Source: CBDVBE01 sp964543525
GTDB taxonomy: Bacteria > Fibrobacterota > Chitinivibrionia > Chitinivibrionales > JANQEN01
Length of the DNA: 64,000 nt
NCBI GenBank assembly: GCA_964543525.1
Contig: CAZIYW010000008.1
Coordinates: 1-64,000 of the forward strand
Direction of reading: 5' to 3'
Shown piece after piece: positions 46,009 to 54,399 of the stretch. The first letter of the stretch is position 1. The number at the start of each line of letters is the position of its first letter. The position numbers were made by a program, and so were the translations under genes. Below the pieces are notes generated by a model. The model searched no databases. It was not told the DNA's origin and was given only the letters and a program-made list of their open reading frames with translations.

Positions 46009-47262
46009 TTACTCAATTTTTGACAGAATTACCAGTGCAATTATACTTAAAAGCGTTGTGAATATAATTAAACTGATCTTAATCTCTTTCTGCTCAGTTA
46101 AACCGGCCTTCTTGCCAAAAGCGATATGATAGAGAACGAGTGTGACATCACCGGGATTCTCTATAGCAGAAAACTTCAGCGATTTTAAATTATCGGCTAT
46201 CTGTTGCTGGAACACAGTATCCTTCAGGGTTGTTTTAATGACATTTACATAGGTCACTTTTCCCTGCGCATCAATCATCAATTCCAACGTTGTATTACCT
46301 TTCACCTGCGGATGATCAAACCAATATTTTTCACACAATTTCTCAAGAATTTCATTATTGCTTTTAAAAACGAGGTTCAGCTCCGCTGTATCCCGTTTGC
46401 CGGAAAGTTTCTCAGCCATACCGCGAAACCAGCTTTTTGATTTATCCGTATATTTGCTTTTTGAATGTAGTGAAGTTCTGGACGAAGAGGCAATCTGTTT
46501 GTATCGTACAGCCTTTGCTATTGCAGCGGCTCGTGCAGCAATACTACTGCGGCCATGGGCTAAACCACGGGTATACGCTATGGTTCTGGCTGATGTAGTT
46601 TCCCTTTTTAATTGCATGGATTTTCTGTATGCTTTCATATATCGATTAATAAAGGTGCCATGTAGATCATCAGCCAGCCGATACACAGCATCCGAAAGTG
46701 TCAGGGCAAGTGTTTTTGCACAATCATCGGTTCTCCCGCCGAAATTTTCACCGGCACTTCCCCTGCCGGTATATGTTTTCTCAATAACGGTAGAATCGTC
46801 ACTTAGAACCATCCGTACGGTTATTGTAATCTTCCCTTCATATATCCAGTATGCATCACAGCGTAATTCATCCAGTGAAACGGTAATAAGGGGTATACTG
46901 TCGGAAACTTCAACAACACTCGAGTCAAAGATAATGTAACGCCTTTTTTCCAGCTCGGTTTTCAGTCCGCTTGCAAGCCACTGCACCGGATCATTTATTG
47001 TAAGGACATTACCCAACTCCTTCCCATATGAATTTTTTATCTTACCGATTCGCTCCTTCGTTTCACGTTTATCGTCAACATGCAACAGTATCATAATTGG
47101 GTTGGTCAGCTTTACCACCGGTTTTTGTTGAAGGCCGATAGATTCATATACGGTAGGCGGGTAATGAAGCGTGACATAACGTGGACCGGTACAGCTCAAA
47201 TAAACAAGGCCCAACAGACCTGCTAGAAATGTATACAGGCGGTTATGCTTTCTCTTCTTCAT
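46009..47262 (-). CDS. envelope lipoprotein with YajG-like N-terminus and TonB-C-like domain
   Basis: A 417-residue protein. A lipobox (LVYLSC, about residue 24) follows a basic signal. Residues about 40-190 resemble YajG-type lipoproteins (VDDKRETKERIG, GLKTELEKRRYII, ITVRMVLSDDSTVIEKTY). A basic Ser/Lys/Arg-rich stretch (about 210-290) precedes a TonB C-terminal-like segment (LMIDAQGKVTYVNVIKTTL, about 330-380). A hydrophobic helix ends the protein, an unusual topology for a lipoprotein. Function unknown. Confidence 0.75.
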   Translation of the reverse strand: MKKRKHNRLYTFLAGLLGLVYLSCTGPRYVTLHYPPTVYESIGLQQKPVVKLTNPIMILLHVDDKRETKERIGKIKNSYGKELGNVLTINDPVQWLASGLKTELEKRRYIIFDSSVVEVSDSIPLITVSLDELRCDAYWIYEGKITITVRMVLSDDSTVIEKTYTGRGSAGENFGGRTDDCAKTLALTLSDAVYRLADDLHGTFINRYMKAYRKSMQLKRETTSARTIAYTRGLAHGRSSIAARAAAIAKAVRYKQIASSSRTSLHSKSKYTDKSKSWFRGMAEKLSGKRDTAELNLVFKSNNEILEKLCEKYWFDHPQVKGNTTLELMIDAQGKVTYVNVIKTTLKDTVFQQQIADNLKSLKFSAIENPGDVTLVLYHIAFGKKAGLTEQKEIKISLIIFTTLLSIIALVILSKIE

Positions 47263-47468
47263 AGCTGAAAAGTTACTTTCCTCTGATATTACATTCAGAT
47301 AAAATAGTTGATTTGTCTGTAAATGCCACTCAATTAAAAAGATATATTAATTGGTTATTATCTCGCATTTGTTAATTACTAATTGTCGGGAAATCGGGTA
47401 ACACGCCATTCCGCATGAGCCTGTACTTTGCTACTCAGAAAAGTGCATTGAGTATATAACCACGGATT

Positions 47469-48569
47469 CTATATTCTGAACACCCCATTTTCATAAATAA
47501 TTTCATCGTCAGCGAAAATTGTTCCGCCCTTTTTCATGTCACATAACATATCCCAGTGAATAGTCGAACTATTCTTACCTCCTGACTCTGGCAATGACCT
47601 GCCAAGTGCAAGATGGACAGTACCGCCGATTTTCTCATCAAAAAGGATATTTTTTGTAAATCTCTTTATATTCTGATTAGTCCCTACGGCAATTTCACCG
47701 ACAAACCGGGCCCCGTCATCAGTGTCCAGCAGCTTCACCAGTAATTCTTCACCCTTGGCTGCGGTAGCGTTAACGACCTTTCCCTTCTTAAAAGTCAGTC
47801 TGACATCCTCAATCTCCCTGCCCTGATATATGCCGGGGAAGCTGAACCGTATATGTCCATCCACCGAATCCTCCACCGGACCGGTAAATACCTCGCCGTC
47901 AGGAAAATTTACCTTACCGCAGCAATTAATCCATTTCCTTCCCTCCACAGAGCAGCGCAGATCCGTATCTTCGGAAACAATACGAAGCTGTTTTTTTGAA
48001 TCAAGCACAGTGCAGATGCTTTCCTGCTGTTTCTCCACCTCTTTCCACACAGCGACCGGGTCCTCTTCATAGAGCCTGCAGGCATTATACACAAACTCTT
48101 CATATTCGGGCAGTGACATATCAGCCTCCTGCGCCTCAGCATGAGTAGGAAACAGTGAAATGCAACACCGTATCTCCTTCTTTGCCCACCTGTCATAAAA
48201 AATCTCAGAATACTCTTTTTTTCCCCTGGTCTGCAGCTTCACTTTTTCAGGATCGATATTCGACAATGATTTGGTATTTTCACTCCCTAAAAAGGTAAGA
48301 AAAACATCAAAATCCTTCACCAGAGTATAGTCACTGGCCGGGATGTACTGAATCTGGTTATTAGAGCCATATTTCAGCAGGCTCTCTTCAAGCACCTCAT
48401 CAGTTATTCTTACCTGCGGCAGGGCTCCCAGTTGAACGGCACATCGATACGCAGCCCGTATTAACGGCAGGGTGGCAAGGTTCCCCCGGATATACAGCTT
48501 GTCACCTTTTTTGAGCTGGAGTGAATACTCAAGCAATACCCCGGCATGTTTATCTTCAATTTTTTGCAT
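47469..48569 (-). CDS. M29-family aminopeptidase
   Basis: A 366-residue metalloaminopeptidase of family M29. The ligand contexts are in place: Glu in PDGEVFTGPVED, Glu in FVGEIAVGTNQN, His in GGTVHLALGRS, and the closing IHWDM with His and Asp. GGAG lies eight bases before ATG 48569 (MQKIEDKH), which is preferred over upstream ATGs. It is probably cytosolic, with broad specificity by family. A diverged relative lies at 43874-44836 in the same orientation. Confidence 0.92.
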   Translation of the reverse strand: MQKIEDKHAGVLLEYSLQLKKGDKLYIRGNLATLPLIRAAYRCAVQLGALPQVRITDEVLEESLLKYGSNNQIQYIPASDYTLVKDFDVFLTFLGSENTKSLSNIDPEKVKLQTRGKKEYSEIFYDRWAKKEIRCCISLFPTHAEAQEADMSLPEYEEFVYNACRLYEEDPVAVWKEVEKQQESICTVLDSKKQLRIVSEDTDLRCSVEGRKWINCCGKVNFPDGEVFTGPVEDSVDGHIRFSFPGIYQGREIEDVRLTFKKGKVVNATAAKGEELLVKLLDTDDGARFVGEIAVGTNQNIKRFTKNILFDEKIGGTVHLALGRSLPESGGKNSSTIHWDMLCDMKKGGTIFADDEIIYENGVFRI

Positions 48570-48724
48570 AATCATATCTCCGGAAAAAGCGTTATCTATA
48601 AATAATAAAAAATCAGACGATAAAAGATACATGATGGAAAGAAGGGGTGGCGGTATGGACCACAGGAGTTTACAAAGAGCTTCTCAAAAAATAAGACTGT
48701 ATATGGGCAAAATGGCGGGGAAAA

Positions 48725-48811
48725 CCATTTTACTTCCCATTCGTAAACAAACCGTCCCATTTTTGAGACGCTTTGTCTCAAAAATGGGACGGTCTTTATT
48801 TAGTAAAATGG
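48725..48811. repeat. nested palindromic element (MITE-like or structured RNA)
   Basis: A perfect 19-base inverted repeat, ACCGTCCCATTTTTGAGAC at 48751-48769 and its complement at 48775-48793, with a GCTTT loop. Outside it, CCATTTTACT (48725-48734) matches inverted AGTAAAATGG (48802-48811). CTTTATTT follows the inner stem on the plus strand, as in a terminator, but both neighbouring genes diverge from this site, so no transcript needs terminating here. A small mobile palindrome is the more likely reading. Confidence 0.65.
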
Positions 48812-48930
48812 CTTTTTGAGCTTATAAAAGCCGAAAACATCTTTGTCACGATTTTTGCATAGGATATTACAATTCAATAACAAGGGTGTTGAATCTCAAT
48901 TAATAGCTGTACGGAGAATCCCTGATTTAT

Positions 48931-49003
48931 TATTTCGACCGAAGGGAAATTCCTTTTTCTAAGAATCAATTACTTACAGATTTCTCCTTTCGGTCGAAAT
49001 GAC
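48931..49003. repeat. inverted pair of ATTTCGACCGAA-type repeats
   Basis: ATTTCGACCGAAGGGAAAT (48932-48950) is matched inverted by ATTTCTCCTTTCGGTCGAAAT (48980-49000), about 19 of 21 positions complementary. This GTCATTTCGACCGAAGGGAGAAATC motif resembles a dispersed repeat I recall from many Bacteroidota and related genomes; that recollection is not checked here. A third, diverged copy lies after the next gene. Confidence 0.65.
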
Positions 49004-49074
49004 AGTTTTATACAGTTTCCGTACAGACACTAATAAAAAAAGAAACGTATTTTCAGCAATAACGGATAGTAACC

Positions 49075-49668
49075 ATGGAACAACTGCTACCTCCGGCAAT
49101 AAAGCAAAAATCAGGGTATGAATTTTTTCTTAACGGGGAGCGTGATATCAATCTCTGCATAATAGATTTCTGGCGATGGGCTTTATCAAATTTAACCAGT
49201 TGTGTTACCCAGAAACTGTTCGCGGAATTTATTGTTGCCGCAGCACTCAACAGGCATACCGATGTACGAAATGAAAATGATATTTACCATCTCGAAACGA
49301 TAGGCGGTAAAAAAATTGAAGTCTTCTCTTCTGCGTATATTCAAACCTGGTCTCATAATGGACTACCCAATATATCCTTCACGCTCAATCCCGGCTTTGA
49401 TCTGTCTGTAGATTCACCCTTACAGTCAAGCGAGCGTCTCCATCTTATTGACATATTAATCTTCTGCCTGCTTCATCATCGGAATGAACACACTCTCAAC
49501 CCGCTGAATCTTTCACAATGGACATTTTTTGTAATCAATTCACATCACTTTAAAAAACCTTCCGGCGAGAAAAAAAGCATCTCTCTTAACAAATTAAAAC
49601 AACTCAACCCAATCGTATGCGGTTTTGAGAATTTACGACGAATTATTGAAAGTGTCGCAAGCGAATAG
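49075..49668 (+). CDS. restriction-endonuclease-like hypothetical protein with altered catalytic Lys
   Basis: A 197-residue protein. The central segment, NDIYHLETIGGKKIEVFSSA followed by YIQTW, has the layout of a PD-(D/E)xK nuclease core (Asp, then ExK). The expected Lys in IEVKS is Phe (IEVFS). The rest, LIDILIFCLLHHRNE, NPLNLSQWTFFVI and KKSISLNKLKQL, resembles a conserved hypothetical family I associate with restriction-like nucleases. Either the catalytic residue has moved or activity is lost. It is flanked on both sides by repeats and its composition is lower in GC than its neighbours, suggesting transfer. Confidence 0.7.
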   Translation: MEQLLPPAIKQKSGYEFFLNGERDINLCIIDFWRWALSNLTSCVTQKLFAEFIVAAALNRHTDVRNENDIYHLETIGGKKIEVFSSAYIQTWSHNGLPNISFTLNPGFDLSVDSPLQSSERLHLIDILIFCLLHHRNEHTLNPLNLSQWTFFVINSHHFKKPSGEKKSISLNKLKQLNPIVCGFENLRRIIESVASE

Positions 49669-49672
49669 ATAC

Positions 49673-49808
49673 AATCGGGGATTCTTTGGGGTTTAAGAGT
49701 AATAGGGTATTGTATTATTGCGTTTAATTCATTACACATCTTTCTTACTGCTTGGTGTGTGTTCGAGAACTTAGTAAAACTGTCATCTCTCCCGCCGGTC
49801 GAAACGAC
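49673..49808. repeat. repeat copies downstream of the nuclease-like gene
   Basis: AATCGGGGATTC (49673-49684) is the inverted match (11 of 12) of GAATCCCTGATT at 48916-48927, and the stretch 49781-49808 (TGTCATCTCTCCCGCCGGTC...) is a diverged copy of the GTCATTTCGACCGA-type repeat. Together they place related repeats on both sides of the gene at 49075-49668. Confidence 0.5.
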
Positions 49809-49857
49809 AATTCAGGGTCTTTTTAGTGCAGGCAATACAAGGTACCTTTCACTGAGG

Positions 49858-50628
49858 TTATATATTTGCAGTAATGATCGTACACACTTCATCATGTACC
49901 AGGCCGTTACTGGCGATATATTTCTCATGCCGGTATGATGCGGGGTTTCCGTGAAAATCGGTAAAGGCACCTCCCGCCTCCAGGACAAGTGATGCACCTG
50001 CGGAAAAATCCCATGACTTGTCGTCAAATTCAACTGCAATATCCATTTTCCCTTCAGCAACAAGGGTTAATAACGAGGTAGACGCACCGAACATCCGGAT
50101 ATTAAAAACCCTTTGCCCGAGTTCAGCAAGGATCTTCGGCTTGAGAACCGGATCTTCACGAATACACGAATCATAAGAGAGGGTACAGGTGCTCATCTCC
50201 GAACGCCGGGAAACATGAATCGGTTGATCATTCTTGAACGCCCCACTCCCCTTCTCTGAAACATACAGCGCATCATCAGGCGGCATGAAAACAATCCCTG
50301 CGGCAAACTCTTCTTTATGCACGATGCCGATTGAAACGCCCCAATGCGGTATGCCGCGGATATAATTATGAGTCCCGTCAAGGGGATCGATAATCCACAG
50401 GTATTCACCATCAGACGCATCGGTACTTCCTTCTTCACAGATAATGCCATGTCCCGGAAATGTTGATTTTATTATATCAACCACGATTTTTTCGGCACGG
50501 GTGTCAAAATCGGTAACGAGTGACCGGTCACTTTTAACAGTGACGTCTTTAACCGTGTCTGCATTTTCAAGAAGCATCCCGCCGGCTTCACGGGCGGCTT
50601 TAACGGCAATGGTAATAAGGTCTTTCAT
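49858..50628 (-). CDS. inositol monophosphatase family protein
   Basis: A 256-residue Mg-dependent phosphatase of the SuhB/CysQ superfamily. Metal-site motifs are EEGSTD, WIIDPLDGTHNYIRG and, near the end, DFSAGASLVLEAGG. Length is normal. Substrates in the family include inositol-1-phosphate, 3'-phosphoadenosine phosphates and fructose-1,6-bisphosphate; this one cannot be told apart from sequence alone. It lies downstream of polA with a 93-base gap. Confidence 0.92.
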   Translation of the reverse strand: MKDLITIAVKAAREAGGMLLENADTVKDVTVKSDRSLVTDFDTRAEKIVVDIIKSTFPGHGIICEEGSTDASDGEYLWIIDPLDGTHNYIRGIPHWGVSIGIVHKEEFAAGIVFMPPDDALYVSEKGSGAFKNDQPIHVSRRSEMSTCTLSYDSCIREDPVLKPKILAELGQRVFNIRMFGASTSLLTLVAEGKMDIAVEFDDKSWDFSAGASLVLEAGGAFTDFHGNPASYRHEKYIASNGLVHDEVCTIITANI

Positions 50629-50721
50629 GCATTAAATCCCCTTGTCAATATATGGCATAGTAATTCTATCCCCCTTCAACTTGCCACCTCCTAATTTCTT
50701 CCACTCTCCTGCGTTCTTTTA

Positions 50722-53406
50722 TCAATGTGCCTCACTCCAGTTCTTTCCGGAACCGATATCTACCTTCAACGGTACCACCAGAGAATAGGCACTGCTCATT
50801 TTTTCAACAACCCATTCGGAAAAAGCATCAACATTGGTATCTGCAACTTCAAATACAAGCTCATCATGTACCTGAAGAAGCATCCGCTCCCCGGGAAAGG
50901 CCTGACCGATTCCCCGCTGAATATTTACCATGGCGATCTTGATAATATCTGCAGCGGTTCCCTGCACCGGTGTATTTATAGCGGTTCTCTCCGCAGCTTC
51001 ACGTATTCGTCGTTCAGAGGCATTGATATCCGGCAGATACCTTCTCCTTCCCAGCAGAGTCTCGCTGTACCCCTGTTTTCGCGCGTTGGTGATAGAGGAT
51101 TCCATAAAACGTCGAATCGTCGGGAACTGTTCGAAGTAGATATCGATAAACGTTTGCGCCTCTTTAAACGAGATACTGAGTTGCCGTGATAGATTTTTCG
51201 GGCCCATTCCGTACATAAGGCCGAAATTTATTGTCTTCGCAGCGCGTCGCATCTCCGGGGTAACCATCTCGGGGAAGATGTCATAGATGGCCGATGCGGT
51301 TTGTGTATGAATATCCCTGTCCTCCTGAAACGCCTGTATCAACCGTTCATCCTTTGACAGATGCGCCAGTATTCGCAGTTCAATCTGTGAATAGTCGGCG
51401 GAAATCAGGACTCTTCCCTCGGGAGCTATAAAGGCCTCACGAATTCTCCTCCCCGCATCGGTACGGATCGGGATATTCTGCAGGTTCGGACTGGTGCTTG
51501 ACAAACGGCCTGTTGCGGTAATAGTTTGATTAAATGAGGTATGCACGCGGCCGGTTTTTTCATACACCTGTGTTGGTAACGCATCAATATAGGTTGACAA
51601 CAGCTTCTGTACTTCCCGGTACTCGAGAAGTTTCTCCGCAATTGGGTGATCCGGCGCCAGTTTCGCAAGCGCGTTGACATCGGTTGACAAACCGGTCTTC
51701 GTTTTCTTCGACTTGGGTAATCCCAGCTTGGTAAAGAAGATTTCACTTATTTGCTTGGGTGAATTGAGATTAAACTCCTCACCGGCCAGGTTATAAATTT
51801 TCCGGGATATTCCCTCAAGCTTTTTACTGTATTCCCGGGAGAGCTTTTGCAGAAACACCGTATCAATCTTAATACCACACCACTCCATCTCCGCCAAAAC
51901 GGTAACCAGCGGCATTTCCACCGTTTCGAACAGGGGTATCAGATCCCGCTCCTCAAGAATCGAACGGAATTTTTCCATAAGCCTGAGTGGTATAACAGCA
52001 TCCTCACCTGAATATTCAGCGGCTTCCGGTATCGGTACCTCAGAAAATGACTTCTGGTTTTTACCTTTTTTACCAATCAGTGATTCTATTGAGATCGTTT
52101 TTACATTCAACCATTGTACGGCAAGGGAATCCATATTGTACTGACGTTTTCCGGGTTCGATCAGATAGGCTGCTATCAGGGTATCAAAAGATATCCCCCG
52201 CATGGTGATGCCGTAATTTTTAAATATCTGATAATCATATTTCAGGTTTTGCCCTGTTTTTTTTATATCCTCCGACTCAATCATCGGCTGCAACAGTTTC
52301 AAAACAGCCGCAAGGGGAAGATTGTTACCGGTATCATGCTGCAGAGGAATATACCATGCTTCGCAATCGTCAATGGCAAGTGATATACCGACCAGTTCTG
52401 CAATCCGTGCCTCCACACCGGTTGTTTCCGTATCAATGGAAACGGTTCCCTTTGCGGTTATTTTCGACACGATTTCAGCAATGTCTTCAATCTGCTCCGG
52501 CACAAGACAGGCAAATTCAGTCTGGTTGCTCACGTCAAACAGCGGATTTTTAAGCAGAGAATTAAATTCCATTTCCGTAAAGAATTCAATACAGCGATCG
52601 CGGTTAATCTCTTTGCTTTTCAGCTTCCCGATATCGATATCAATACCAATATCATATTTCAGAGTTACCAGCTCCCTGCTGATATTCAGTTTATCGATGT
52701 TTTCATTAATTTTTACCTGAAGTTTGGGATTACCGACACAGGCGGTATCCGCAAGCAGGTTTTCGAGAGATCCCGCTTTTTCAAGAATCTTAATGGCGGT
52801 TTTCGGTCCAACCCCCGGTATTCCGGGAATGTTATCGGAAGTGTCACCCATCAACGCGAGCAGATCAAGAATCTTCTGCGGCGGTACACCCATTTTTTCG
52901 TTCACCTCGACAGGTCCCATTTCGGTAAAGGTGCCGCCGGTTTCCGGCGTAAGCATATGCACATTTTCCGAAACCAGCTGCATCAGATCCTTGTCCCTGG
53001 TAACCAGGAATACCCTGAAACCCTGCTGCTCAGCCTTTCTGGTAAGATATGCAATGATATCATCAGCCTCTATACTCTCCTTCATCAGATAGGGAATATT
53101 AAAACACTCCACCAGTTTTAACACCAGAGGAATCTGACTTTTCATATCGTCGGGCATCTCTTCACGATTCGCCTTGTACTCCTTGTATATATCTTTACGG
53201 AAAGATGGTTTCGGGCTGTCAAAAGCTACTGCAAGGTATGGGCATTGATACTCCTGCAACAAGCGCAGCAGATAATTGGCGAATCCGAACACCACGCTGG
53301 TAGGCTGGCCCTTCGAGTTGGTAAGTGGATTGCGGATCATAGCAAAATATGCACGGTATGCCAGTGCATGGCCGTCAAGGATATAGAGTGTTTTGTCGTC
53401 TTTCAT
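50722..53406 (-). CDS. polA: DNA polymerase I
   Basis: An 894-residue polymerase with all three parts: N-terminal 5'-3' nuclease (about 1-290: LVTRDKDLMQLV, GDTSDNIPGIPGVGPKTA), 3'-5' exonuclease (about 300-480) and family A polymerase (about 500-894). The proofreading domain looks intact: SIDTETTG, GQNLKYDYQIF and YSGEDA carry the usual acidic ligands. Polymerase motifs are SADYSQIELRILAHL, AAKTINFGLMYGM and LLQVHDELVFE. It fills gaps and removes primers. Confidence 0.98.
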   Translation of the reverse strand: MKDDKTLYILDGHALAYRAYFAMIRNPLTNSKGQPTSVVFGFANYLLRLLQEYQCPYLAVAFDSPKPSFRKDIYKEYKANREEMPDDMKSQIPLVLKLVECFNIPYLMKESIEADDIIAYLTRKAEQQGFRVFLVTRDKDLMQLVSENVHMLTPETGGTFTEMGPVEVNEKMGVPPQKILDLLALMGDTSDNIPGIPGVGPKTAIKILEKAGSLENLLADTACVGNPKLQVKINENIDKLNISRELVTLKYDIGIDIDIGKLKSKEINRDRCIEFFTEMEFNSLLKNPLFDVSNQTEFACLVPEQIEDIAEIVSKITAKGTVSIDTETTGVEARIAELVGISLAIDDCEAWYIPLQHDTGNNLPLAAVLKLLQPMIESEDIKKTGQNLKYDYQIFKNYGITMRGISFDTLIAAYLIEPGKRQYNMDSLAVQWLNVKTISIESLIGKKGKNQKSFSEVPIPEAAEYSGEDAVIPLRLMEKFRSILEERDLIPLFETVEMPLVTVLAEMEWCGIKIDTVFLQKLSREYSKKLEGISRKIYNLAGEEFNLNSPKQISEIFFTKLGLPKSKKTKTGLSTDVNALAKLAPDHPIAEKLLEYREVQKLLSTYIDALPTQVYEKTGRVHTSFNQTITATGRLSSTSPNLQNIPIRTDAGRRIREAFIAPEGRVLISADYSQIELRILAHLSKDERLIQAFQEDRDIHTQTASAIYDIFPEMVTPEMRRAAKTINFGLMYGMGPKNLSRQLSISFKEAQTFIDIYFEQFPTIRRFMESSITNARKQGYSETLLGRRRYLPDINASERRIREAAERTAINTPVQGTAADIIKIAMVNIQRGIGQAFPGERMLLQVHDELVFEVADTNVDAFSEWVVEKMSSAYSLVVPLKVDIGSGKNWSEAH

Positions 53407-53648
53407 TTCCGGCCCCTATCAAAAGGCTTTAATTATTTCGTTCATGTATCTTCAGCACAGTACACATAATATAAATTCAACACCAGCCTGAAAGCCGGAG
53501 GGTTTGAATTATATGCTGCTCCGAATCAACCTGAAAAATTGAAACAAGTTATTTTAAAATCAATCATGCAAGAGCAGGCTGTTAAAGCCTTACAGGCCTT
53601 TATTGATTGTGTCGTACCTATCAATAAGTGGCAGTGTACCCATTTAAA

Positions 53649-54131
53649 TTACCGTACCGTCAATGTACACGTCACTGCCGAATCCCCATGTGCCCAGTAG
53701 AGCAGAGACGCCGTGTATGTTCCTTTCGGTATCGGCAGGTTTGAAGTGATAAGTAGGCCGTTATAGGTACTCCATTGGCGGGAATAATAAATGGTCTGAT
53801 TCGGATAGATATGCATATTTTCCGGTACCTGTTCAGAAGAAATGTGTTCAAAAACATCCTCAACATCTGCACTGAATACCTTAATATTCAATGGCGTCGG
53901 GAATGCTGCATTTTCGTAAATAATCTCATCCGATATATTGTTGATTCGAATGACAAAATATATGTCCTGAGACTGGCTGAAAGAGGAGCAGGGAATATAA
54001 TCCTCACGTGCGGCAAAAAAGGAAATTGTATAATCTTTCACCGTTCCCTTGCGCGGGTCAAGGGAGCCAAGACTACAGGCACAGAATACGAGAGCAAGGT
54101 ATGCGGGCAACATTATGGCACCTGTTTTCAT
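53649..54131 (-). CDS. small hypothetical lipoprotein
   Basis: A 160-residue protein with a lipoprotein signal (MKTGAIMLPAYLALVFCAC). AGGGG lies six bases before ATG 54131, which fixes the start within a longer open frame. The mature part has an Ig-like strand pattern (YFVIRINNIS, GLLITSNLPIPKGTYTASLLY), perhaps a single beta-sandwich. No family recognised. Gap 53407-53648 between it and polA contains no called gene. Confidence 0.75.
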   Translation of the reverse strand: MKTGAIMLPAYLALVFCACSLGSLDPRKGTVKDYTISFFAAREDYIPCSSFSQSQDIYFVIRINNISDEIIYENAAFPTPLNIKVFSADVEDVFEHISSEQVPENMHIYPNQTIYYSRQWSTYNGLLITSNLPIPKGTYTASLLYWAHGDSAVTCTLTVR

Positions 54132-54399
54132 AGGAAGCCCCTTACGTTTTAAAGTAACGGTACACATTCGGTACCCCGGGGATTAACATACTACTACCAT
54201 TTCCCGCACTGTGGTTTAATATACTCTATATGAATAAGGTGACACAAACGCAAAATGTATCTGAACAACCGCCCCTCCTGTCGGTTCTATTCTGCACTTT
54301 CAGTGCGTTTTCGGGTACTAGATACCTCATCCGGGCACAGCTATAACTATTTTATACTTTCACAATAAAATCATACCACCCTTTAATGAATAAATACTT

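Larger units (their letters stand above)
48570..49074. other. intergenic region with palindromes and dispersed repeats
   Basis: The 505 bases between the divergent M29 and nuclease-like genes hold a 19-base perfect palindrome with an outer inverted repeat and a second, different inverted repeat (both listed). No gene is supported: open frames here are rich in low-complexity residues and run across the palindromes. Confidence 0.6.

Noticed and set aside
46358..46939. 193-codon plus-strand frame opposite the YajG-like lipoprotein gene
   Set aside because: Antisense shadow; no start signal.
48751..48800. 19-base stem with CTTTATTT as a Rho-independent terminator
   Set aside because: It lies between divergent genes, so no upstream transcript would need it; treated as a palindromic element instead.
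53470..53690. Plus-strand protein-like frame (AGGFELYAAPNQPEKL...) after polA
   Set aside because: No start codon with ribosome-binding site and it overlaps the end of the lipoprotein gene on the other strand; too weak to list as a gene.
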